From a virus: 40,692 nt of DNA. The position numbers and the translations under genes are program-made. Below are positions 5,321-13,686 of the stretch, in pieces. Each line of letters begins with the position of its first letter. Position 1 is the stretch's first letter. The notes beneath the pieces were generated by a model. The model made no database searches, had not been told where the DNA came from, and worked only from the letters and a program-made list of their open reading frames with translations. Location: IMG/VR virus record IMGVR_UViG_3300034159_000140, positions 1 to 40,692 of that record; one strand, given 5' to 3'.

Positions 5321-6003
5321 TGACGATGGTGGTTTATCAACAGAACACCTTGCCATTCGCGCCCGACGAAGTCCTTGGAGTAGCCATCGGCACTCCAAAT
5401 CTTGACGATTTGCAGCAGCGCCATGTGGGCTTCATTTATCAGATTGATGATTCTGGCCCGCGCTTTTGCCACCTTGCCTGGCACTACACGCTGAAAGACG
5501 AACCTCTGCCCCCGGACTATTGTTGGGGACCCTCCGGCCTTGATGGGGTGAATAAAACGGTCATGGCGGCCTATGTGGCCTTGCTCAAGCAGAACGCCCG
5601 CGACGTACCCTACAGCATCGACTACGACGACGAGGTTTGCTATTTCGATCACAACGGACGCTATATCGCCCAGCCCATCGGGCGAGGATTGACCTGTGCT
5701 ACGTTCATTCTCACCGTCTTTTCTCAGCTTGGGTTCAAGCTCATCGAAGCGCCTAGCTGGCCGAAACGTCCTGATGACGCCCAGTGGCAACAACAAATCA
5801 TCAGCGTATTGACTCAATGTGTTTACGCATCGCCGGAACACATCGAAGCCGTCAAGCAGCAGGTTGGAGCCCAACGATTTCGGCCTGAAGAAGCGGCTGC
5901 AGGGGTGATCTCTGAAGACATCCCCCTCGATTTTTCTGCGGCTCATGCCTTGGCGCAAGAAATTCTTCGAGACATCAACGGCAATCCCGCCAACAGCAAT
6001 TAG
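5320..6003 (+). CDS. Papain-like/NlpC-type protein of the TIGR04255 cassette
   Basis: A 227-residue protein whose ATG at 5320 overlaps the preceding stop. The segment PIGRGLTCATFILTVFSQLG, around residues 120-139, looks like the helix carrying the nucleophile of papain-fold (NlpC/P60-like) enzymes, with Cys at about 127. His in HLAWHYTLK and Asp/His in YFDHNGRYI could complete the site. No signal peptide, so a cytoplasmic target is more likely than cell wall. Enzyme class and substrate are inferred from pattern only. Its place in the cassette suggests it is the effector, with the other two proteins as sensor or partner. Confidence 0.6.
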   Translation: MTMVVYQQNTLPFAPDEVLGVAIGTPNLDDLQQRHVGFIYQIDDSGPRFCHLAWHYTLKDEPLPPDYCWGPSGLDGVNKTVMAAYVALLKQNARDVPYSIDYDDEVCYFDHNGRYIAQPIGRGLTCATFILTVFSQLGFKLIEAPSWPKRPDDAQWQQQIISVLTQCVYASPEHIEAVKQQVGAQRFRPEEAAAGVISEDIPLDFSAAHALAQEILRDINGNPANSN

Positions 6004-6014
6004 AGGAGATCGCC

Positions 6015-6245
6015 ATGACCGATAATGTAGAGAATCTAGTTCTTGAGCACCTGCGCGCCATTCGCGCCACGCAGGCTCAACACGGCGAACGATTGACGCA
6101 GATTGAGGTTCAGCAAACAGCGGTAGGCCAGCAACTCGCGGGATTAGCGGTTGCGGTTTACGGAGGACAGGGGCGGCTCGACAAGATCGAGCAGCGCCTG
6201 GAACGCATCGAACGGCGGCTGGACTTGATCGACACGCAAGCCTAA
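6015..6245 (+). CDS. Small coiled-coil protein, 76 aa
   Basis: A strong ribosome site (GAGGAGA) precedes ATG 6015. The protein is nearly all heptad-like helix (ERLTQIEVQQ, RLDKIEQRLERIERRLD), interrupted by a short Gly-rich turn in the middle, so an antiparallel hairpin or dimer is likely. Similar small coiled coils are widespread and mostly uncharacterised. It closes the early operon and its stop overlaps by 4 bases the 3' end of the convergent tail operon. Confidence 0.65.
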   Translation: MTDNVENLVLEHLRAIRATQAQHGERLTQIEVQQTAVGQQLAGLAVAVYGGQGRLDKIEQRLERIERRLDLIDTQA

Positions 6246-8323
6246 ACCTCCACGTTCGCGCCGGTCAGCGCGGGCGCTTCGCCCTGAATCTTTCCGCCCT
6301 GCACGTAGACCCGCGCCCCTTCCGCCACACTATCGCCGCTCACCCGCATCTCGCCGCCGCCCGGCAATTCAACCGTACTCGTTCCATCGGGCCACACCGC
6401 AATGACCGTCCCCACGAGGAGCGGATCGGTCGGCAAGAGTTTCTGCATCCGCACGAAGTCATTACCGCGCCCCTCGCCAAAGCCCAGGGTCTGCCGGACT
6501 TCGCCGAACTTCACGTCGATACTGCAACTCATCACCTCATCCAGCCAGCGCGCCGTGCCGACGACCAGTTCAATCAGCGTTCCCGGCTCCAACACGCCCG
6601 GCGGACTGCCCAGCGTATTTAGGATCGTCTCCACGCTCAGGCTCTTCCGGTTCGCCGCCGAGGCCAGCACCTGCCGCCCACGCTCCCGACACGCCAGAAT
6701 CTCGGTCAAATACGGATCGGTCACGGTCGCGGCGGGGCGCTCCCCGGCGGTTCCTTCGCGGGTCACTTTTACCAAATAGCCGCTTTCCGTACCGCCCACA
6801 AAAACGCAGTCCTCCAAGGCGACCTCGGCCAATCCCAATTCCGCACTTGTGATCAGTGCGCCGTCCAACACCACAGCGGGCACGTGCCCCGCCAGTTCCC
6901 ACGGGGCCAGAATCCGGCGGGGCGTTACGATCAAAGTATCCGCCGCTCGCGCCGATTGCAGGGTCGCGCCCAGCGCTTCCGCGATGGCCCGCACCCGCAT
7001 TTTCGGCGTCGCATCGCGCCACGTCACCCGCCCTGCCGGCAACGCCGGATCCACCGGACAATCCCATTGCAGCGCAAACCCGGTCCCCGTCAGCGCCGCC
7101 TCTGCGATTTGCCGCGCCGTGAGCGATGCCGTTACGGTTCCGGTCGTCGCCTCCGCGAAGGGCGCATCCAGCAGCGCCGTGCGGCTGTTGCAGGTGATCG
7201 TGTAACTCCATTGCCCGAACGACACCGCCTGTCGCCAGATTTGCGGCTGCACATGCCAGGTATGCCCATTGACGATAGCCGCAAACGATTCGGGCGGATC
7301 GCTGGAAAACAGCGCGTCCAGGGTCGTTTCTGAGGAGGTGGTCAGCGTTGCTGCCCAGCCGTAGCTATCGCGGTCGGCGCGAAGGTTCAGCGTCTCTCCT
7401 TCTAGCGGCAAGTTGTCGGACAGGCGGTAGAGGAGGCAGGTCGGTTGCATCAGCAGGCTTCTTTTTGTCGTCACCAGAAACGGACCGCCCAGGCGCAGGC
7501 GGAAATCGCGCACGGTCGGATTGCGGCGCAGATACAGCCGGAAGGTATCCGCCACGTGCGGCGGAATCGGCGGCGGTTGCCAGGGTGGAATCTCCGGGCG
7601 CGGCCAGACCCACGGCGGCGCAATCAGCCGCCCCCAGCGAATCCGCTCCCGAACCCACGGCGTGATCAGGCGGCGCCACGTCGCCCGAACCGGCGCTGAC
7701 GGCGCGGAATTCAAATCCGGCCACGGGACGCGGGCGATCCTAAATTGGGTCTGAAGGGTCGGCCAACCGGCGCGAACGGGAGCCGACGGGAGCGAGTGAA
7801 CGTCGCCCCAACAAACCCGGCTCAGAATCTCTCGGCGTGGCAATCCGGGCCAGCGGGCGCGAACCGGAGACGATGGCAAGGCGGCGCTTTCGCCCCAGCG
7901 AACCCGATCCCGCTTTTCAAGGTGCGGCAACCCCGGCCAGCGAGCGTGAACGAGGGTCGGGGTAGACGCGACCGCCGCCCAGCGACTCCGAATCAGCGGC
8001 GTGAACGGCGTCAGATCCACCCAGGGCGCGCGGGCCATCACGGATTGAGAAGCGGTATCGGCCCAGGGAACCCGCGCCGTCACCGTCAAGAACCGGCGAA
8101 TCTCGACCGCGCCTAACGCCACGCCCGCCGAGGCTTGCGCGGTTCCGCTGACGGTGACGGTAAAGCTGGCGGTGATCGACCCGCTGGCGAATCCTGCCGG
8201 GGCTTGCGCCGTTCCGCCGACCGTAATCCCGGCGTCCGCTGCGCCGCTGTAGCCGGGAAACAGCCGAAAATCGCGCCCACTGCCCGGCGTTCTCGGCGCG
8301 GGGAACAGGCGAAAGTCGCTCAC
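6242..8323 (-). CDS. Tail tip/hub-type structural protein with Trp repeats
   Basis: A 693-residue protein starting at GTG 8323 (GTGA overlap with the upstream gene). Residues 84-232 hold eleven copies of a 14-15 residue unit built around Arg-x-Trp (Trp at 87, 101, 115, 129, 143, 158, 172, 187, 201, 216, 230), followed by a Pro-rich linker. DFRL/FRL motifs occur at 3-6, 18-21, 261-263 and 273-276. The C-terminal part resembles tail hub proteins, ending in a small beta domain (VIAVWPDGTSTVELPGGG). It is the last gene of the virion operon, a usual place for tip or baseplate components. The repeat domain may be a trimeric or extended adhesion element; exact role unknown. Confidence 0.65.
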   Translation of the reverse strand: MSDFRLFPAPRTPGSGRDFRLFPGYSGAADAGITVGGTAQAPAGFASGSITASFTVTVSGTAQASAGVALGAVEIRRFLTVTARVPWADTASQSVMARAPWVDLTPFTPLIRSRWAAVASTPTLVHARWPGLPHLEKRDRVRWGESAALPSSPVRARWPGLPRREILSRVCWGDVHSLPSAPVRAGWPTLQTQFRIARVPWPDLNSAPSAPVRATWRRLITPWVRERIRWGRLIAPPWVWPRPEIPPWQPPPIPPHVADTFRLYLRRNPTVRDFRLRLGGPFLVTTKRSLLMQPTCLLYRLSDNLPLEGETLNLRADRDSYGWAATLTTSSETTLDALFSSDPPESFAAIVNGHTWHVQPQIWRQAVSFGQWSYTITCNSRTALLDAPFAEATTGTVTASLTARQIAEAALTGTGFALQWDCPVDPALPAGRVTWRDATPKMRVRAIAEALGATLQSARAADTLIVTPRRILAPWELAGHVPAVVLDGALITSAELGLAEVALEDCVFVGGTESGYLVKVTREGTAGERPAATVTDPYLTEILACRERGRQVLASAANRKSLSVETILNTLGSPPGVLEPGTLIELVVGTARWLDEVMSCSIDVKFGEVRQTLGFGEGRGNDFVRMQKLLPTDPLLVGTVIAVWPDGTSTVELPGGGEMRVSGDSVAEGARVYVQGGKIQGEAPALTGANVEV

Positions 8324-8727
8324 GGATCGGCCTTGGGTTCCTGATACTCAAACGTGCCGGTCAGCACTTGCCCATCGGCCAAGGTCAGCGTCGATAGCGC
8401 CAGCCCGCCGATCATCACCGTGCCGCCCGCTTCATAAACCGGCCCGTCCAGGATCACCGTGCCGCCCGAGGTCTTCGCCCGCCACCAGCCCACGTCCCCG
8501 TCGGCCTGCACCGCGACGGCGGTAAACTCGAACGTGATCAGACCGTTCACTGCCGGGTCAAACCCGGACAGCGTAATGCTGGACAGCAGGGTTTCAGAGG
8601 TGCTGTTTTCCGGCTGCGCCGGGCGACTGCCGGTCAGAAACTCCAATTCACCGCCGGTCAGCAGGGCCGCGATGGCGTCGGCGGCAGCATTGACAGCGGT
8701 CGTACTGCGGCGCGTGGCAGTGGTCAT
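8320..8727 (-). CDS. Tail-tip associated protein, 135 aa
   Basis: Starts at ATG 8727 in an ATGA overlap and ends in a GTGA overlap with the next gene, so it is translated with its neighbours. The N-terminal 35 residues are helical (AVNAAADAIAALLTGGELEF). The rest is beta-rich with repeated Gly/Val/Thr strands, and WWRAKTSGG near the middle. No family recognised. A structural part of the tail tip is inferred from position only. Confidence 0.65.
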   Translation of the reverse strand: MTTATRRSTTAVNAAADAIAALLTGGELEFLTGSRPAQPENSTSETLLSSITLSGFDPAVNGLITFEFTAVAVQADGDVGWWRAKTSGGTVILDGPVYEAGGTVMIGGLALSTLTLADGQVLTGTFEYQEPKADP

Positions 8728-9053
8728 GGCATCGGACTCGGAAACAATCGATCCCAGTAATCCCCGATCACGTAGCTGTCATCCGGCAATTTCGCGGCGC
8801 GAGTAAAGGCGGCGAATTCATGGCCTTCCAACAGCCAGTCAAAGGTGACCACGCCATCGGCATCGGTCACCGCTTCCGCACAAAGGACTTTTTCGGGCAG
8901 CGCCATGAGATAGACCGGCATGTTGGATAAAAATAGATCGCCACTGCCCGCCGGATCGCCCGCCACCCGCGCCCGCACCACATCGCCGGTCAAGCGCCCG
9001 TGACCGCCAAAGAGCAGATCGCGATGAATCGTTAAACCCGTAATTCCGCTCAT
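8724..9053 (-). CDS. Tail-associated small protein, 109 aa
   Basis: ATG 9053 overlaps the stop of the upstream gene (ATGA); a GTG at 9059 is in frame but less likely. The protein begins MSGITGLTIHRDLLFGGHGR and contains an Ig-like looking beta segment (AVTDADGVVTFDWLLEGHEF), as seen in phage decoration or tail-fibre proteins. It ends near DYWDRLFPSP. Function is inferred from operon position. Confidence 0.6.
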   Translation of the reverse strand: MSGITGLTIHRDLLFGGHGRLTGDVVRARVAGDPAGSGDLFLSNMPVYLMALPEKVLCAEAVTDADGVVTFDWLLEGHEFAAFTRAAKLPDDSYVIGDYWDRLFPSPMP

Positions 9054-10192
9054 CGCCACGGCCCGGTAATATCCAGCGCGATTCGAGAAGTACTCACCAG
9101 ATTTTGAATGAAAAGGGTTCGCCCGCTGAGTTCAGGCACTGAGGTAATCAAGGTTCGGTCACTCGGGTAGGCGGCGTGAAGCGGGTTATAAGCGCCGGGA
9201 AGTCGGCCCCGCAGAACGGTAGATCCCTCCCAAATGTCAATCGGGGCGGCCCAAAATCCGTTATCGGCGGGGTTATTGGCCGTCATCCCGCCCGCCCCCA
9301 TATTCCCCAGGTTGCCGCAAGAGTATCGAGCCACCACCACCGCGCCGCCGATTTGGGTATGACTGCGCGCCAAGACGGCATTGCTGGCCGTATTCAGGAC
9401 GTGCAGTACGCTGTTGCCATAACTCGAAGAGGTGATGTGGGCGCACAAAAAGGACTGAAACACATCCCCCGCTTTCACCGACTGGATGTCGCCGAAAGTG
9501 GAATTATCCCAATACGAATCAGTGGCTGCGCGGATAAAGAGATAGAACAGCCGACCGTCGGCCACGAGGCGCCAATCCCGCGCCGTGCTGTTCGCGGTCG
9601 TGCTTTTAATCACGTACCAATAAGTTCCTGCCACCGGAAACAAGAGCGCACCCGCCGAGGCGGTATCCACATCATCCATGCCTTCATACCCGCGAACTGC
9701 CGCGTAGGTCGTGGTCGTATCGTCCACCCTCAGATAGCGCCGTGCCCCCACCGGATCATCCGCTCGATACGCGGCCTTGTTCGTGCCCGAAAACACCTTG
9801 GAAAATCCCGCCGGGGCGCGCTTTGCGGTAATCGTGCCGGTCGCGGTCTGATCCGCGATTCCCGTGGTCGCAAAGGTAAAGGTGGTGGCGCTGGTGATCG
9901 TGACCCGCCAATCACCGTTCAGGCCCGCCGGCGTAGTCACTCCAGCAATCCGAATCACCGGATGCACTTGTTTGCTGCTGTCATTCGGATCGGTGACTGC
10001 GGTGAACCCGTGCGCATTTTTAGTGCCTGTCGCGACGTTTCCGGACACCACCAGGCTATCCAGGGTCACGTCGCCGTAGCCGTTCACCAGGCACTTATCC
10101 AGGATCATCGCAATCAGCGATCCCGCTTGGCCGGTCACTCCGCCCGCGCCGGCATCCGTGCTCTGAAAGACCTTTACTGAGGTATCGGTCAT
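9050..10192 (-). CDS. Tail structural protein, possible fibre or tip component
   Basis: A 380-residue beta-rich protein. The start is ATG 10192, which overlaps the stop of the 1165-residue gene (ATGA); the longer open frame upstream is only read-through. Thr/Ala/Gly-rich strands dominate (TFTFATTGIADQTATGTIT), as in fibre or receptor-binding proteins, with an SSYGNSVLHVLN segment in the middle. No enzyme motif seen. Lying between the giant tail protein and the Trp-repeat protein, it is probably exposed at the tail tip. Confidence 0.65.
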   Translation of the reverse strand: MTDTSVKVFQSTDAGAGGVTGQAGSLIAMILDKCLVNGYGDVTLDSLVVSGNVATGTKNAHGFTAVTDPNDSSKQVHPVIRIAGVTTPAGLNGDWRVTITSATTFTFATTGIADQTATGTITAKRAPAGFSKVFSGTNKAAYRADDPVGARRYLRVDDTTTTYAAVRGYEGMDDVDTASAGALLFPVAGTYWYVIKSTTANSTARDWRLVADGRLFYLFIRAATDSYWDNSTFGDIQSVKAGDVFQSFLCAHITSSSYGNSVLHVLNTASNAVLARSHTQIGGAVVVARYSCGNLGNMGAGGMTANNPADNGFWAAPIDIWEGSTVLRGRLPGAYNPLHAAYPSDRTLITSVPELSGRTLFIQNLVSTSRIALDITGPWR

Positions 10193-13100
10193 GGGTCGAC
10201 TTCTCCAAGAGATTGAAAGGCGTAGACATCGCCGCCGCCGATCCAGTCGTGGGGCTGAGTACAGCGGATGTGCCAGTGCTGGAACGAGGCGGCGATCGTC
10301 GGGAAGCGCAGGGCGTTGCCGTAGGCGTAGCCCGAACCCCAACCGCCGGGCGCGATGCTGAAATAGGCTTTTCCGGTCAGGGCGCTGGTGGGTGCAATCG
10401 TGCCGGAGATGTTGAGGCCGCTGGCGATTTGCCCGACCCGTGAACCAATGACTTTGACGGTGGTGGTCGTCTCGAACACCACCGCCCAGTCTTCCTCAAT
10501 ACAACCCTCGTTGGTGACGACGATGGGGAAATCGGTATCGTTGTAATCGGCGACCGCCAAGCTGCCGTCTACGGTGAAGCTGCCTTGCCAACTGGCGATG
10601 ACTCGCAGGTTCGTGTAGCGGGCGTAGCGGTCGCCCGCGGTAAGCACGGTGGACAGGTAGCCGTCCGCCGGAAAGGTTTTGGTCAGCGGGCGGGCGAGTT
10701 GAATTTGCCCGGAGATTTCCACATCGGCGACACGGGCCATTTCGCGCAAGGTGTGATGCGCCGCCAGCGGCTGAAGGTAAGTCGATAGGTCCAGCGGGTT
10801 CGCCATCGTGACCACGCCGGTCGTGAGGTTCACGCTGTACTTGGTCGTCGCCACTTGGGTTCCTGCCGTGTCCAGCAGAATCACTTGGCTCAGATTGCCG
10901 CGCGGTAGATTGACGACTTGCGCCGCCGTCAGCGGGTTGGGCATCGTGAATACGCCGGTGTGATGCAATACGGCGGTATCGCCGGGCTTGATGACCTGGA
11001 CCCGGCCATCGGCGGGCAGCCGTGCGGTGTCAATCCCGATCAGACTGGAATCAACCGGGGCGTAGGTGTAGGTGACGGCGTTGTAGACAATCGTGGTCGG
11101 CCATACCGGGTCCGGGACGATGACCTTGAGATCGGCGTCGATCAGATCGGCGTCGTACCATGGCTCCGCTTTCTGATCGCCGCTCAAGGCGCTGTCGAGG
11201 GTGCGGGTTCCGAAATAGACGAGATAAATCCCCGATTGCCAGTCGATGACTCCGACGAGGCCCGCCGTGTCGATCACCCCTTGGGTATTGGCCGTCGCCT
11301 GCACGTCCACGCCGGCCATCGTGGTGGCGCGAATCTGGAAGCTGCCGGGGCGAACCGGCGCGCCGGGAATCCGCCCAAACACCTGCGGCGTCGCCCAGGC
11401 CCGGCGCACCGTCGCCAGCGCCTGAACGTCCAGGGTGGTGCTGCTAAGACCGGTCCAGTCGCTCAGGGTGGCGATGCCGGTGGCGTGGTTGAGCACCCCG
11501 ACCGCCGTGCCACTATTGGTGGTCGGCGACACCGCGCGGTAGATCGTGCCGCTGCGCTCAATATGCACCTGCCCGCCCAGCAGGAACCGGGTCGAGCCGG
11601 GCAAAATCGGGTCGAGGGTGGTCGGAGTCAGGTCCAAGGTCAGGTCAGGGACCGGGATCAGTTCGGTTTGGGCGTCGGTCCCGTCGCTGGCTTTGCGCAC
11701 CCGGTAGTTAAAGGTCGTCGCCGGAACGCTGACCGCGCAGGCGGTGGCGGTGAATCCCATCACCCAACCGCGAAACGCGGCATCGTAGACGATGCCCCAG
11801 ACGTTTTGGGTGAGGGTGCTGACCAGGGTCAGGATGATCTCGCCGGTGGTGGCGTTGAAACTGCCGGACGCCAGCCCGTCGCCGACCATCCCGCCTGCGC
11901 CGTTGTCGGTGAACAGCAAGGTCAGGTCGCCCACGGTCGCGACCGGGAAGGTCGCGGACACCGCCAGCGTTCCCGGCGAGCAGGGAAAGGTTCCGGCGGG
12001 CAATTGCAGGGTGTAGGTGCGTCCGGCGGGGCTGAGGCCGACCAGCGCCCCGGTGTAGGCCAGCAGGCGGGTGTAGTTCACCGTCACTACGCTGGCGGCG
12101 TCGGGATAGGCATTGGCATTCGGGGTCAACCACAACGCCGGCACGGTGTGATGCACCTGGCCCACGCCATCGCCGCTTAAGACTCCCGCACTATTGTCCG
12201 TGGCGGTCTTGGTCACGCCGCCGGAGATCCACGACACGCTGAGGCTGTCGGGAGACACGTCGTGCAACAGCGTCATCGCCAGCCGGGGCGCGGGAATGGA
12301 TACCTCCCCATCCCGGCGCTCGGCCAGTTGCGGCGTGGTCCAGGAAAACAGCACCGAGGACGCCAGATCGGGCAGCACTTGCAGCGAAAGCTGCACGGTG
12401 CCGGTGGCGAAGTTCAGGGTGCCGCTGCCGTGGGCGGAACTGGCTCCGGCCAGAACGCCGCTGCCGGTCTCGCTGAGCCGATACCAGCGGCCAAACGCCA
12501 GATAATCCACCACCAGAGTGCCAGGCGCGGGAATCGGGGCGAGGGTGGTGACGTAGACGAGAGCGCGGGTCTGGTCGTCAATCGGCAAGGCGCGGGTGAA
12601 GGCCGGGCCAATCAGGGGCGCGGCGGGTTGCGCGGTGACGGTCCAGGTTCCCGAAGTGGGGAAGGTGATCGCGCCGGCGACGTAGTCGATTTCAGCGACC
12701 GCGCCGCCGCTGCTGGTCAGCGTGCCGTCGGCGTTGTCGGCAAAGGTCTGTGTGCCCGTGACCGCCACCGTGCCGGGCATCACCCCGCCGCCCAAGTAGA
12801 CCGTGGTCCCGATCACGGCGCTGGCGAGCAAGAGGGCATCGCCGCCGGGAACCATCTGTTGCGGCAAACTTTGCGCGGCCTGATCCGCTTGGGCGTGTTC
12901 CGCCTGCGTGGACGGCACCAGTTGTTCGAGAACCCGGCTCACGCTCACCGAGGCCGACGCGGCATTGGCTTGCGCCGCCAGCGGCAACAGGCCGTAGTAG
13001 CGCGCGGCGTCGGCGACCGTGGTCATCCGAATCTTGGTCGGCGACCCGCTGACGCTAAGCCGGGTCGGGTATTCGATGCCGGCGAAGTCTTCGCGCAGCG

Positions 13101-13686
13101 GTTCGGCCAAATACAGGGTCAACACCCGCCGCTCAAAGTCGCCGTTGCCGTCGGTAAAGGTGGCGCTGGAGTCGGTGACGCGAGTGAGGCGCACGTACTG
13201 CGACACCGCCGGGTAACCCGCTTTCTCTTGACTGAGCAACACGGTTTGCCCGGCTTCGGGGAGTTCGGCGTTCAGCGTCTGATAGGCCATGATCGCCCGC
13301 TGGCCCACGACCGCGTTGCTGTAAAACGTCATCGGGGTGGCGGGACCTTGAGTCAGGTAGGATTCAATGCGAGTCACCAGCGCCGCCCGCTCTTCGCCGA
13401 AGGTGGCGGCACGGGCCAGCAAGGCGCTGATCGCGGCATTGGCCGGCGGCTGGCTGATATAAATCCCGGCGCCGTAGTACCACAGCACATTGGCCGAGGC
13501 GATGCCCAAGTACAGGGCGCGGGCGCTCAGCCGTCCGTTCACGGCGTCCATGTTGCTGACGCCCGGAAACAGGTTGTTGCTGACGTTATCCGGCAGCACG
13601 ACGGAGGTGATTTGCCCGCCGCCGTCGCTTTGATCGGTCAGGCGTTCGGGTTGCAGCAGGACGATATGAGTGCTGTCGAGAGGCAT
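10189..13686 (-). CDS. Giant tail protein (1165 aa), beta-repeat
   Basis: A 1165-residue protein encoded directly after the tape measure gene. The N-terminal ~270 residues are mixed helical (LLARAATFGEERAALVTRIE). The rest is a long run of beta domains in which a short motif of the form hydrophobic-x-Ala/Thr-Thr-Gly-x-hydrophobic recurs (LNFATGTVQL, FNATTGEIIL, LNHATGIATL, VNLTTGVVTM). Such proteins in phages of this kind form the tail tip or central fibre. Position supports a tip role. It has no visible catalytic motif and no signal peptide. Confidence 0.7.
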   Translation of the reverse strand: MPLDSTHIVLLQPERLTDQSDGGGQITSVVLPDNVSNNLFPGVSNMDAVNGRLSARALYLGIASANVLWYYGAGIYISQPPANAAISALLARAATFGEERAALVTRIESYLTQGPATPMTFYSNAVVGQRAIMAYQTLNAELPEAGQTVLLSQEKAGYPAVSQYVRLTRVTDSSATFTDGNGDFERRVLTLYLAEPLREDFAGIEYPTRLSVSGSPTKIRMTTVADAARYYGLLPLAAQANAASASVSVSRVLEQLVPSTQAEHAQADQAAQSLPQQMVPGGDALLLASAVIGTTVYLGGGVMPGTVAVTGTQTFADNADGTLTSSGGAVAEIDYVAGAITFPTSGTWTVTAQPAAPLIGPAFTRALPIDDQTRALVYVTTLAPIPAPGTLVVDYLAFGRWYRLSETGSGVLAGASSAHGSGTLNFATGTVQLSLQVLPDLASSVLFSWTTPQLAERRDGEVSIPAPRLAMTLLHDVSPDSLSVSWISGGVTKTATDNSAGVLSGDGVGQVHHTVPALWLTPNANAYPDAASVVTVNYTRLLAYTGALVGLSPAGRTYTLQLPAGTFPCSPGTLAVSATFPVATVGDLTLLFTDNGAGGMVGDGLASGSFNATTGEIILTLVSTLTQNVWGIVYDAAFRGWVMGFTATACAVSVPATTFNYRVRKASDGTDAQTELIPVPDLTLDLTPTTLDPILPGSTRFLLGGQVHIERSGTIYRAVSPTTNSGTAVGVLNHATGIATLSDWTGLSSTTLDVQALATVRRAWATPQVFGRIPGAPVRPGSFQIRATTMAGVDVQATANTQGVIDTAGLVGVIDWQSGIYLVYFGTRTLDSALSGDQKAEPWYDADLIDADLKVIVPDPVWPTTIVYNAVTYTYAPVDSSLIGIDTARLPADGRVQVIKPGDTAVLHHTGVFTMPNPLTAAQVVNLPRGNLSQVILLDTAGTQVATTKYSVNLTTGVVTMANPLDLSTYLQPLAAHHTLREMARVADVEISGQIQLARPLTKTFPADGYLSTVLTAGDRYARYTNLRVIASWQGSFTVDGSLAVADYNDTDFPIVVTNEGCIEEDWAVVFETTTTVKVIGSRVGQIASGLNISGTIAPTSALTGKAYFSIAPGGWGSGYAYGNALRFPTIAASFQHWHIRCTQPHDWIGGGDVYAFQSLGEVDP

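Noticed and set aside
6242-8323. Diversity-generating retroelement target in the tail-tip gene
   Set aside because: No reverse transcriptase and no template repeat are present in the window.
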